Assembly (NCBI RefSeq): GCF_002234675.1 | Contig: NC_019860.2 | Span: 15,306,536 to 15,370,535, forward strand | Length of the DNA stretch: 64,000 nt | Source of the DNA: Oryzias latipes | Taxonomy: Eukaryota > Chordata > Actinopteri > Beloniformes > Adrianichthyidae | Reading direction: 5' to 3' | Shown: one piece after another, positions 1 through 35,365 of the stretch | How the letters are laid out: every line of letters starts with the position of its first letter | How positions within the stretch are numbered: the first letter of the stretch is position 1 | The notes under the pieces: generated by a model | What the model saw: only the letters and a program-made list of their open reading frames with translations | Database searches by the model: none | What the model was told of the DNA's origin: nothing | Made by a program: the position numbers and the translations under genes

Positions 1-2635
1 TTTAAATCTATAAATCCGAAATGCGGGTTTACATGTGTTACATAGACTTTTAGTTAAAAGTCGTCGCTTGAACGCACATTGCTAAGGGGGTGTGGACGTA
101 GCTTTAGTCGCACCATTGGCCAAACTATGCAAAAAACCTATACTCTAATAAATACGGTATTTAAACGATTGTCTTCTTCTTGAAGGTTTGATCCAAAATT
201 GCACTAAATACAAGTAAATTTCTATAATTAATTAAAAAATAAATGTTTTTGGGAAAAAATGCTCCAATCATTGATTAGGTCACATTTTACTACAGGTAAT
301 TTAATAACAATAATATTCAGTAACTTCTGAATGGTCCTACAATTATTTTTTGCGATTGTTTTTAGTAATTTTTTGCTTTATTTGAAAACTGGAATATTGA
401 GTTACATATTTATAACCACAACAAGCAATAGTGGTTATAAATTAATCTCAAGTGGTTCTGGTGTTTCAGAACCTTCGGCACAGGTCTGTTGCTGTCAGAC
501 GGGCCCTTAGAGGTGCTTGTGGTTCATTCACAACAACGAGGAAACGATGATGTCACACACGTCAATTCAGACGCAAACCACACTTTGTTTTACTCATGTA
601 ATCTGAGATTATCCCCCCTATGGAGCGACAGCAAACTCCTCTTGTCATCTGCATTTTCATGACATATTTGGGAAAGTTGGAGTAAACAGAAAGAGAGGAG
701 GGAGTATTTGACAAAAGGGGGAGGTGGTGGTGGTGGTGGTTGTAGGGGGTGGTGTGGTATGGTTTAAACTCCAGGATTAGCATAACTGTACCAGACCCAG
801 ACAGACACGGACTGAGTCCTGGTCCTTTTCGAGGGGGGGAGTGGGCAGTCACAGGGCAGCAGATGGGGCAGATTAAAGGCAACCCCCACCAACGCACCAC
901 CACGTCTTTAAACTCAACCTGAGGACTTTAGAAAAACTGGAGGAGTCAGCAAATATTTCTGTTTTTTTTTCTTTGTGGCTCAGCAAGAAGCTGCAGCTTC
1001 AGAGGGAAACCATGCGGAGGGTTCTACTGATAGCAGACCGAAAGCAACTGTGTGATGAAAACGACGTGCAAGAGAGAAGACACGTTGGGGTTTTCATAAA
1101 TGTTCGTGCTGGTCCCAAAAGTCAGACTCGTCCAACCCGTCTGCTCACAGGCAGCCTTTAAATCAAAGTTTCAGACTGCCCTGTCTTCCTCCCATGGGCC
1201 TTGGCAGCAGGGAGAGGGAGAGCCAGATTAGATTGTTGTTTTTTAGCAGCAAAGTTGAGTGGAAGGGGTTGTCTGCGAGGGGGGTGGGATGGAAGGGTGC
1301 ACCGAAGGCCAGTTGGGGGAGGAGGGAGAGATTAGCAAATAACTGGGCCATGGGTAAACACTCAGCAGTGCCCGCATCATCCAGCAAAAGAGGCTCAAAG
1401 CAGACTCCGGAGCCTTTCTGCGGCTCATCTGCCTCGCTCCACTGGACTTGCTGGGCTTGCTTGCAGGCTCTGACCCACAATGCAGCTCTGCAGTGAAAGC
1501 TCTTGGAGCGGGGCCTGCCTTGGCCAATCAGAGATTGGCTTCCGACCAAGAAAACACGGAAAACACTCAACCAAAGTGAACCAACTAAAAACTCGGCTGG
1601 AGGCGACCCCAATGTAAAGTGACACGAGGGTAGTTAGCGCGATTCTTGCGGGAAGATAAGCAAAGTTCAGGCTTGCCGGCTTAAAGCTCCACCGTGTAAA
1701 ATGCCGTCTTCCTCATCTGTGTGTGTTTTTGAAGATTAGATTTAGAGATTGATCTCAGTCTTGGGTGACAATCAATCTTAATTTTGAAAACAAGGAATCT
1801 GGATCTGAGTCTGCTCATTAAGTTCAGCTACTGGACTAAAGGTCACGTCAGTCTTTTAGGGACAGAATCACAATCCACGAACTTGATATTGAGATGTAGG
1901 CCACACAACATACTTTCAATTTCGTCAGTTTGTACAAAAAATTTGCTAACTCAAGTCATTTCGACTCAGCTATAGATGCAAATAGAACAAAGGAAATCAA
2001 CTTTATATCCAAACTATATGTATATCAAAAGTGCACCAAGACTCAAATGTGTGGACTACTAAAGCACAACTTAAGTTAAGTTTTCTGACATGAAAAAGAA
2101 AACTAGAAAAAAAGTTACCTTTTGAGTCACATTGCAGATGCATAATGTTTGCTATTTTTTTGAATGTTAAGCTAGGCTATATGGGGGCAAAATGTTACAT
2201 TATTAATACTAATCAACTGAAACATGAAATTGTTTAGCTACAGAAAGGGATTTTTTCCATCCGTCACATCCTTTGAGCTAGAGTTGTTTTTAACTTTTCA
2301 AATATGGGCGTATGAACATCTGCTGGAGTAGCTCTGCTACTTAGGTTCAGGGTGAAAAATTGCTCCGATAGTTAAACCATAAACATCTCTGACTAGAGGG
2401 ATAAGCTCTACTGTCACCAGAAACATTCTGTAAGGGGAAAATGAAGGCTAAAGTAGGATGGGAAAATTACCTGGAGTTTGCTCCGCCCACTTCAATGGCA
2501 GCTGAGTGGGCCAAAGTAAAAAGCTCTGTATGATTCACTAACCTGCCAATCAAAAAGATGCCCCTAAAAGTGCACACATTACAGCCCTAATAAATCTAAA
2601 CAGCTAGTTTTAAGAAAATAAGATTCTTTAACAAC

Positions 2636-2770
2636 AGAGCTTTGGCTCCAGTGTCTCTTTGAATTACCAGAACTCGTCGACCGTTTTCACAATTTAAGTA
2701 CAGATTCTTAAAGTTGAGCAGCTTTGTGACGATATGCAACACTTTACATTAGTACATTAGTTTTTACACA
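2636..2770 (+). repeat. Dispersed repeat family A, copy 1
   Basis: Shares ordered words with copies at 5160, 10190, 41915 and 44600: 'gctttggctccagtgt', then a 'cagaactcgtcgaccg' block, then 'gatatgcaacactttac'. Copies are diverged and no terminal repeats or coding sequence are visible, so the class is unknown. Confidence 0.55.
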
Positions 2771-2910
2771 ATTATAACAAGCCAACCGCAGAGAGTTCCA
2801 TCTTGAGAATCTTTGGGAATTACAATATTTGTGTGAACGGTCGAAGAGTCAGGGTAGTTCGAGACCGTGTGGTATTTTCTGTCGTCTGCAACAGCTTGGG
2901 TGTTAAAGGG

Positions 2911-2930
2911 TTTATATATATATATATATA

Positions 2931-2984
<54 letters not shown>

Positions 2985-2992
2985 ATTTTTTT
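2911..2992. repeat. (TA)n/(TG) microsatellite
   Basis: Mostly alternating TA with a short TGTA interruption, ending in a few CA units. The apparent Tyr/Ile reading frames across it are artefacts of the repeat. Confidence 0.9.
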
Positions 2993-5159
2993 ATATTGTA
3001 AAATGGGACGTTGTAATACCGGAGTCAATGGAAAATTTCTGCAGATTGCCGTTAGTGTTTTTTGTTGGAACTGCAGCATTTGTTTGTTTTCTGGTTTACC
3101 TCATATTCAGGAACTGAAGATGGGGCTCGGTTACTGCCGATTTTAGGTGCTTTTTAGTTAAAACAAAGACTAGTAGTAGACAAAGCCCCGTTGTTCAGAT
3201 ATCTTAGGAGATTTGTGGGTTTAAGAAGCTGCCATCAGCATTCTATTACAAACTTTCTTGAGCACACTTGTTAGCCTTGTCGGCACAATGACTCTTATGT
3301 ATTGTACGTCCGTCAGTGTGTTGCTTACATAAAACTTCACACGTTTTGAAGTCGAATTTAGTAAGGAGATGGTGGTTACGTACCGTTTAAATAGCCAACA
3401 GTACATTTCCGTGTCGTGTTTTAAACTAATTCTGCCATATGAAGGACTATTTAGTGTATCTGTGCTGCATAGTCCACATGCCTTCTACCGTCAGGGTGTT
3501 GTCACTGGCTTTACACTTCCTTCTGTTGTGCTCCTTCCATTGTTCCTTTGTTTTTTTGTCTCCATACTCTGTTTCCTCCTGCACTACTCGTGTCCTGTCA
3601 TAACACTTGGTTCCCTGTGGGCCTGCTTTGAGGACCGAGAATGCAGCATATTTTACGATGGATAAGATCAGTTCTTTTTTTTTTTGTGTTGTTTTACCCT
3701 GTTCCTTCAGTACTTCGTGACTGCTGTCATATAATGACTTTAACGTGGGGAAATGAGCTTTGGTCAGCCCTTCCTACAGCTCAGAACTGCTGCTGTCCTA
3801 GCGCAGACGCAATCATTGACATCACCTCCATCACTTCGGGTGATTGCAAACCTTTAAATAACGCAGTACCAGATTCTGAAACTGGTCATCCTAGTAGGTT
3901 CTTCTGCTGTGCCTTAATGCTTGCAAGTTGTGTTTTACAGAACAAGGGTCTGTTTACTTGCAGATGAACCTTAGTGTGGTTCATTTCAATTTCAAAGCTT
4001 CAGATTCTTCAAAAAGCCTATTCAAATATAGAAAGAAATCTGAAATAGTTTGAAAATGTCTGCTGGGTAATTGTGAAGCTGTTATTTTTTATATTAAGAA
4101 AGGCTACTAGCGGAACTAGCTAGTTATTTTTTCTAACCTGTTGTGACCAGACCTCATGTTCTGCAATTATTAGAACTGCTAATTTCTTCAGACAGTTACG
4201 TGTCCTTTTTATTTAAAAAAAAAAAAAATTGCAATAGGTCAACATCCAATCAGGATGCATTATAAAAAAAACAGAAAGAAGAACTGCAATATATGGCGAG
4301 GGAACACTGTTAATAAATTACGTTGAATCTTGTCTACTTTAAAAAAAAAAAAAAATCCATTATTTCTTTTCCTCTTCTATAATCACGTATAAGCCACAAG
4401 AAGTACCCGTCCTAATTATTGTTTTCCTATTTCCGTATTGTTCAAAATGGCCTCTGACTCCCCCATGGCTCAGTTCATTACCTCCTAGCTAAAATAAATG
4501 CGGAGACATGACTAAATAATTGTGGGATCTCACAGTTAAAACAGACCAATAAATCATCATACATTCATGTATTGTTTTACATTATAACTAGGCGTTGGTT
4601 TCTTAAAGTTCAGAAATATCAATCACCAGCCCTACAATATCAGTCATCTGTGAAGAAGATGAATGTGGGCTGGGTAAACAGAACAATAGAGGACACATTT
4701 CATTTTCTGCTCTCTTTTTGGCCAAAGAAACAAAAAACAAATCCTCACTACGAAACACCATTCGGCTGCAACCCTTTTAATCGTCTCATTACATTTATCT
4801 TACACTTGGCGGAGTCGGCCCACGCTGTGGAGAGATTAGTAGTCACAAAGGACATGCCAGAGCGCCGTTTATTATTTATTCATTTTTTTTCATTTACATT
4901 ACGTAAGTTTAGAGAGGTGTTTATGCAAACAAGTCTATTCATGTTGCTGTCAGAAATGGTGCCACCAATTCTTAAAAGCCAAACTAGTGCACAACTAGGT
5001 GTAGGTACTTTTTTAAACTAGCAGGGCGCTCCAACGACTGATTTAATTTTTTTTATTAGGGCTCTTGAGCTTTTCAAATTTGCCAATACAAAATAGGTAG
5101 AAATATCCTGATACCAGGATGGTGTTTAGGGTTTATTTGTTTGTTTGTTAAGCTCCTTT

Positions 5160-5410
5160 ATCATCTGAGCTTTAGCTCCAGTGTTGACGTTTTTTCGACT
5201 ACCATAATTCTTCAACTGTTTACGCAATTAACCAAATTCCACTAGAAGCAGAGAAACGCAGCTTTGCGCCGATAGGCAACACTTTACGTTAGTGAAGTAT
5301 CTACTAAATCAACCTAAATCAGCTGATTCTGTCGCAGCTTTGAGAAGCGGCTAATTTATGTTGATTACGTTCATAGTTAAAGAGTTGCGGTAGAGTTTGT
5401 GTTATTAAGG
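5160..5410 (+). repeat. Dispersed repeat family A, copy 2
   Basis: The fullest copy of the family. It reads 'gagctttagctccagtgttgac', 'cttcaactgtttacgcaatt', 'gataggcaacactttacgtt', then an 'aatcagctgattctg' block and 'agttgcggtagag'. It sits in the presumed bmpr2 intron 1. Confidence 0.6.
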
Positions 5411-7280
5411 TGTTGCCAGTGTTAACGGGTTTACTGCCCCCCAGTGACAATTTGTTGAATTAAAATGAAAGTTATTCCTTAATGTAAACAGTTTTTTCCT
5501 TGAGAAAAAGCTTCAAAATGAACAAAGATCCTGAAGTTCAGCCTCAAAAGTCTGTCGTTCATCTGTAAAGATTTAATAAAGTTATGTAAAGCTAAAATAG
5601 AAAAGGATTTTGCCTTTTGGTTGGGTTAAAAACTTGAAAGTTTAACTAGCATGTAGATACTGGCACGGATGTCTTTAAAACAGTGCATGAAGCTTTCAGT
5701 GGTCATTTTAACCTAGGGCTTGTTAATGCACTCAGCCACAGAATTATCTGCCTCCGCCTGGAGCGAGACGACGGAACCATCAGCTCATTGTAATTTCGTT
5801 TGGCTCATCAGCGCTGAATCCTCGCTTTTACTCCGCTCTAACTTTGAACTGCTTTCATTCTGCATTAGCGCAGCTTCATTCTGCAGGCAGAGTCACGCTC
5901 CCAGAACAGTAGGCGAGCCCTGGGTGCAGGCCCCGGGGTCCAGCTGGGGTCCACAGTAGGCCAGGGTTGAGAGTTTTATCTGGATGAGGACAGAGGAGGA
6001 GAAGCTGGCGTCATGCCCGGCGCAGCTACCACTCCATCGCCTCCACCTCGGCCCACACAGCTCGACCTTGGGCAAGCGTCGGCCGCCCTCCACCCTGCAA
6101 AAGCAGCGCTGCGCTCCGCCTCCTCAGAGAAGGAAAGGGAGGAGCTAGACCTCAGGAAAACAGAGTGGCACATCGTGTTTCTCTTATCAGAAATGACCCA
6201 CGTCTGTGTACACAGTGACATTCAGAAGATTCCTTCCTGGCACGACCCTGCGTTTCCCGGATCTTCACATCAGATCAACAACTCTGGGCTCTGGTTCCAG
6301 TTTTTACTGACAGCATCACGCAAAGCTTTGCAGTGTTGTCAATCATTTGAATGTGTAAGGAAATGGAGCCTTTCTGTTCTCTCTGCGAGCATTTCGTCCT
6401 TCAGGCTCCAGTCTAAATTGGTTTTTCTATTGATCCTGTGGTTGGTGAGCTGCAGCAGCGTTTGCAGATGGACCGTTGTTTTTTTATCTGCACATTCTTC
6501 CTGGGGTTGGCTCAGCGGCACTGCGTCTGTGCCGTGCCAGAGTACAGCGGATGAGTGTATTTGTATCCGCCTTTTTATTATTAATGGCTCTGTTTTTAGC
6601 AGCAGAGCGCATTCACAGATACAAACAAAATGCATGTAAGTGACAAAAACCCAACTGGTGTAAAATAACAATTTCATCTACACATCTTTTTGTTTGTGTA
6701 ACGGCAGTTTTTTTTTTTTTTTTTTTACCCAATTTCCCTCATATCGGCATATCCACCTCTCAGTCTGACATCACTGCTGACAACAAAATCTAGATTTTTC
6801 TAACGAAAGTGCCTTAAATATGGTAAAATGTTGATATTTTGCACTGAATTTTTAAGAGAAACTACCCTTTGTACCAGGAAATTGGACAAATGAAGCAGCA
6901 AACAACCTGTTGCGCAACACATCCTGTACCACGTCAATTAAAATTCCGCTCTGAAAGTCATTGGAAAGAAAACCTCTAGTTGTTTTCTCCTCCAGTTTAG
7001 TTGTTTTTTTTGTTGTTTGTTTTGGTCCCTCACTAAAACATCTTACAATGTTCCTTGGCAATTTTTTTTGGTTTTCACCACCTGGTTATTCGTTTGTACA
7101 GTCAAGTCCCAGAAATCTGATCATTCGCCTTTTGCAAGGATTTACTAGAAAAAAACAGCTGGGATAAGACTCTAAAATGATTAATAATTGTGTTTACTTT
7201 CGATGCCTAACCACCAACTTTTGGTGAAATCCAACCCAAATTTCTCAAAATTGAATGTTCAACTCTCCTTGTCTTCACAG

Positions 7281-27988
<20,708 letters not shown>

Positions 27989-29310
27989 AGTTGCCGCCAC
28001 CGAACAAACAGACTGCAAGAACTGGACTTCTGAATCAGTGGAAGGAAGCTAACCGCACGGATCGTGTACAGAACCGGGTCGCTCCCTCGTCGCTTTAAAT
28101 GGATCCAGCTATGCAGCATTTCTCAGCCGCGTTTTTTCCCGCCTTTTCGTCTCCGTTCGCCGTCTCTTAACACGTTTCACGAGCATCTCCGAGCGCTTTG
28201 TTTTTTTTTTTTTTAAGTCCCGTTTCCTTTGTGCACTTTGAAGCGAATGAAATCAGTGTTTCCAGGTTCTGTCTGTCGCGACCACAGCCAAAAAAAAAAA
28301 AGAAAGGGGGAGTGGTCTCTAAACGTAGGGCAATGAAAATCAATCAGAGGAAGCTCTGTTTTAAAAAAAAAAAAAGTTGAGGTCTTAAAGACGGAACAAA
28401 CAAGTTTTTTATTTTTTATTTCCTTTGATTTGTATGCAATACCAATTATTTTCATCAATTGTTTTGTAACATACTTTTAATTGTGCAATAGGGTGTAGTT
28501 TTTAGATGCTTTGATGTTTTTATTGCTTCCTATGTTTTGCTTTCATCTTTGATACTTTAACCTTTGTTGCACTTATTATCACAATCGTCTATTTTTTTGT
28601 TTTGTTTTTTTGTAAGACACTATCACCGCGCCGACCGACCTGAGCAGAAAACGGACGACAATCTTCTTTTTTTCTGACTCTGGACGCGGCCTTTTTCTTT
28701 GGGGGGGGGGGGGGGGGGGGGATAACACTAACAATCAACCCTGATTTGGGGGGGGGGGGGGGGGTTCTCCGCTTGCACAGCTCCACAACAAAAGGCTCAA
28801 AGTCTGACCATCAGAAACCGTGGAGCGATCTGTTACAACGGCCCAACCCACATCACTGTACCACCACCACCTGACCTCACTGTGGACCCCAGATTGCTTT
28901 GGACTTTGGACAGGCCGGAAACGGCGCAAAGCCGCTTTCTGCTACTCGAGAAAAAAAACAACACTACGGACGACAAAACACTGAAGCACGCTGGGTATTA
29001 TTTCGTCTGCTCGTCTCATCCCGCAAATATTAGAAGGACTGATCCCTCTGTGTGCGTCCACTCCGTCATTCTATGCGCTGCTTCAGTGCACTCAAAATTT
29101 CATTTATGGTTTTTGGTAATCTGTAATTTGTGTAAAGAAAAAAAAGTATGTGTATTGCATTAATATTTGCATCATTTTTATTGAATTTCGTTGTGTGTTC
29201 AGTGGACGCGGCCTTTGATTCCATTGCTGTGCGTCTGCTCGGTACTGTTTCTGTAAACATTTTTAAGTCAATATAGAAGAAAATCTCAATAAATGTATTA
29301 AATGACTGTC
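27989..29310 (+). other. bmpr2: bmpr2 3' UTR
   Basis: From the stop codon to the AATAAA at 29288-29293. It includes two G runs (about 28699-28721 and 28747-28763) on the transcribed strand. The 3' end is inferred from the signal; other weak signals may be used. Confidence 0.7.
29288..29293 (+). terminator. Polyadenylation signal AATAAA of bmpr2
   Basis: Canonical hexamer 1.3 kb downstream of the bmpr2 stop codon ('ctcaataaatgt'). No other canonical AATAAA was noted between the stop codon and this point. Confidence 0.6.
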
Positions 29311-29752
29311 TTTTTAAGGTTTTATTTTAAACATTGAACTAATAATGGCTCACAAATATTTCTACATGAAAATGTACGATTCAGAGTGCTATAAAACCTG
29401 AAAAATAACGCATATTTAAATAAGCTCGAAGCCTGAAAAACAAAACAAAAACAGTTGAGCTAAGAAATTCTCAAAAACGCCACTAGGGGGAGCCCTTCTG
29501 CTCGTTCACATTGCCTCTTCCCCATCTGCTCGTGGCGCCCTAGCAACTGCATCATCAGCAGGAGCTGGAGCGCTACGTCACAGATCCTCGTGGATGACGT
29601 GAAGTCAGCGAGGACGTAGCAGAAACGACCCAACGTGCCCTTCAAAATAAGAGACTTTTACATCATTGACTAACTTGTTACAGTTAACATTTTCTAAACT
29701 CTTGTAAGAAAATGTTTATATATTTTTTTTTTTTTTAAATAAAATAACGTTT

Positions 29753-29845
<93 letters not shown>

Positions 29846-30060
29846 TATTAAAATAGATTATACTCAGAGTAAGATATTTAGTAATTTCCCCCCAAGTTTT
29901 TCCCAAGTTGTTGCAGAGTAAGTAATTTTTATAGTAATTATACCTCAAATATATATTGTTTGATTGCTTTACAAGCCAAGTCCATTTAAGCAGCAGATGT
30001 TTATTGTAATAATAATTATAACAAAGGTTTTCATAATTTCGAAGCGTTGAGCCTTTTACT
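29311..30060. other. Intergenic bmpr2-fam117b with CTCF-like word and (TA)n
   Basis: CCACTAGGGGGAG at 29480-29492 resembles the CTCF core motif. A near-pure (TA)n tract of about 40 units runs 29755-29839. No gene seen. Confidence 0.7.
29755..29839. repeat. (TA)n microsatellite
   Basis: About 42 uninterrupted TA units. Self-complementary, so it can extrude as a cruciform and is difficult to sequence accurately. Confidence 0.95.
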
Positions 30061-30350
30061 TTGAAAATCCTCCCGGAAGTCGGGCCGTTCGTTTCCGTCA
30101 GCTTGACGCTGGTCCCCTCTCCGTCGTGTCAGCGAGGCCAGCGCAGCATCACCGCCGCCTTTTTTCTCCTCCGTTTCTCTGGTTTTTAGCCTCTCCGGTT
30201 GTTGTTGTCTTTTCCCCCGCCTTATTTAGGTCGCCGCTCCGTCCGTGGGGTCACGCGGATCAATAGATCGAGGCAGCAGCGCGCCTGAGCCTTGTTGAGG
30301 GTCCACCTTCTGTACCCCCTCCCTCCCCCCTCTCTGCAGAGACGATATTT
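30060..30350 (+). promoter_or_regulatory. fam117b: Probable fam117b promoter (CpG-rich)
   Basis: A sharp change from AT-rich DNA to a CpG-rich block ('tcgggccgttcg', 'gtcgccgctccgtccg', 'gaggcagcagcgcgcc') immediately before the first candidate exon. No TATA box seen. The assignment is inferred from composition and position. Confidence 0.5.
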
Positions 30351-30465
30351 ATGCCTCCATCATGCCTGTTCATGTCTGACACGGCTCCCGCCGCGCAGAA
30401 GCCTCCCGCATCCCCGCGCTCCTTCCTCCATGTGCCCGGCTGTATTCACCGCACAACCCCGCAGG
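30351..30465 (+). CDS. Candidate first exon of fam117b (uncertain)
   Basis: A CpG-rich open frame from ATG that ends at CCG CAG|GTAAAG, a strong donor, and reads MSDTAPAAQKPPASPRSF from its second ATG. It lies in the right place for a fam117b first exon. However, its phase (0) joined to the acceptor at 31557 meets TGA at 31620-31622, and I do not recognise the peptide as FAM117. It may be untranslated, an alternative first exon, or part of a frame broken by a sequence error. Confidence 0.35.
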
Positions 30466-31043
30466 TAAAGCCTCATTCATACCCCCCCTCCATCTTTGAC
30501 CATATGCGGGATGCGCTGCGGTCGGTGCGGGGAGTGGTTGCATGTGTCTGCTGGTAAACAATCCCGGCCTACATCGGTGTGGTTCCGAACGGGTGCCAAA
30601 CAATTAGTCAATATTAAAGATGCAAAATCACTGTTTTTATTTTAAAAGTGAAAAGAAAAAATAAGAAAGAGGTTGTTTTTTTTTTAAATATAAAGTTGAA
30701 AAGGGGCTTTTAATTTGGTAGGTATTGTAAGGGACATGCAACTTTTTATTAGTTTTGGGGAAATGTACATTAGAAAAAAACTATTTGGTAGTTCGTTGTG
30801 CAGTTCTATGTTGTCACAAACTCAAATCAGAGCAAAATAAATTTGTATTTTTGGATTTGGCCCCTCCTACATGCTTGCAAAACAGCTAAATGTAGAGAAT
30901 GGGCGGGGCCTACGGGGGGGTTATTTCGGCATAAATTTCACTTCGAATCAGAATAGGCAAATTGTGGGGCTTAAAATGGTAAATTGACAGTTTTGTACTG
31001 TTTTTGGAAACAAAAAAACCTTAACTCATACTTTTGTAGTTTA

Positions 31044-31130
<87 letters not shown>

Positions 31131-31557
31131 AAAACTGTTGTTGGGTTCTCTGTGGGTAAAATTAGGAAAAAAAATCACAAGTTATGTTTAAAAATCTCTA
31201 TCTTTAACACCGTTTAGTGTTAATAAATTGATGTTTGAAGAGGGGACCATAACTCGGCTGCTGAGTTATGATGTCACAGAACTCAAAAAAAAAAAAAGAT
31301 GCGGTCTTGAAACTGGGTTAGTTGGTCAGAAGCTAAATGTTTTGGATTGATCCCCTCCCTCCCCAGTGGGAGCTGTTTTAAGCTCTTTTAATGCCATTAA
31401 CCGGGGGGACTGGGTGAGGGTGAGCCATTACCCAGCATGCCCTGGATTAGCCATCGTCTGGCAGAACACCCCCGTAGCACATGTGAGCTGATTCTGCAGG
31501 CCAGCTGCCATTTGTTGACAAGCAGTTTATTTTATATTATTTTTTTGTCTTTTCAGA
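30466..31557. other. fam117b intron 1 with (TA)n tract
   Basis: Includes about 39 TA units at 31051-31128 and a poly-A run near 31287. The end is pyrimidine-rich (TTTTTTTGTCTTTTCAG). No gene seen. Confidence 0.65.
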
Positions 31558-31756
31558 TTCCACCCGCGGCCTTAACCCTCCTCATCTCCCCGCGGTTTTC
31601 CTCCGCAGCCGCTCCCCTGTGAGAGCACTGCTCCTCGTTCTCCTCCTCGCCTCCCGCCGTCGCGTCCAGCTGTGGCCCTCGCAGGGCGCGCTCGCTGGCG
31701 CTCACCTGACAGGTCCCTGGCCTCAGGACGACAGCCAGCAACAACACGTTCCCTAC

Positions 31757-31777
<21 letters not shown>
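31558..31777 (+). CDS. fam117b: fam117b N-terminal coding segment, frame disrupted
   Basis: Follows a good acceptor at 31557. The 3' half reads LAGAHLTGPWPQDDS and MRDKATQ in one frame, which matches the family. Just upstream, the serine/arginine-rich stretch that looks homologous (SSSPP, GPRRARSL) is read in another frame, the one that carries TGA at 31620-31622. The two frames meet near 31690 inside a GCGCTCGCTGGC repeat, which suggests a small indel there, real or introduced in assembly. Translation could alternatively begin at the ATG at 31757. Confidence 0.5.

Positions 31778-35365
<3,588 letters not shown>

Larger units (their letters stand above)
1..7280. other. Probable bmpr2 intron 1 (no gene recognised)
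   Basis: No exon is recognised in this AT-rich stretch. The first recognisable bmpr2 exon begins at 7281 in the phase expected for vertebrate exon 2, so this is inferred to be the 3' part of intron 1, with exon 1 (5' UTR and signal peptide) lying upstream of the window. It holds a GGT-rich stretch at 715-760, a TA/TG microsatellite near 2911-2992 and two copies of a local dispersed repeat (2636-2770, 5160-5410). A GC-richer patch lies at 5890-6150, but I see no hydrophobic signal-peptide exon with a donor there. The open frames here are short and match no family I know. Confidence 0.6.

Noticed and set aside
562-903. His-rich minus-strand frame
   Set aside because: Arises from a GGT/GTG low-complexity stretch at 715-760. 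No homology or splice structure.
2764-3146. Tyr/Ile-repeat frames
   Set aside because: Translations of the (TA)n microsatellite.
6013-6639. 208-codon + strand frame considered as bmpr2 exon 1
   Set aside because: No hydrophobic signal peptide, no matching phase-1 donor, and no similarity to a BMPR2 N-terminus.
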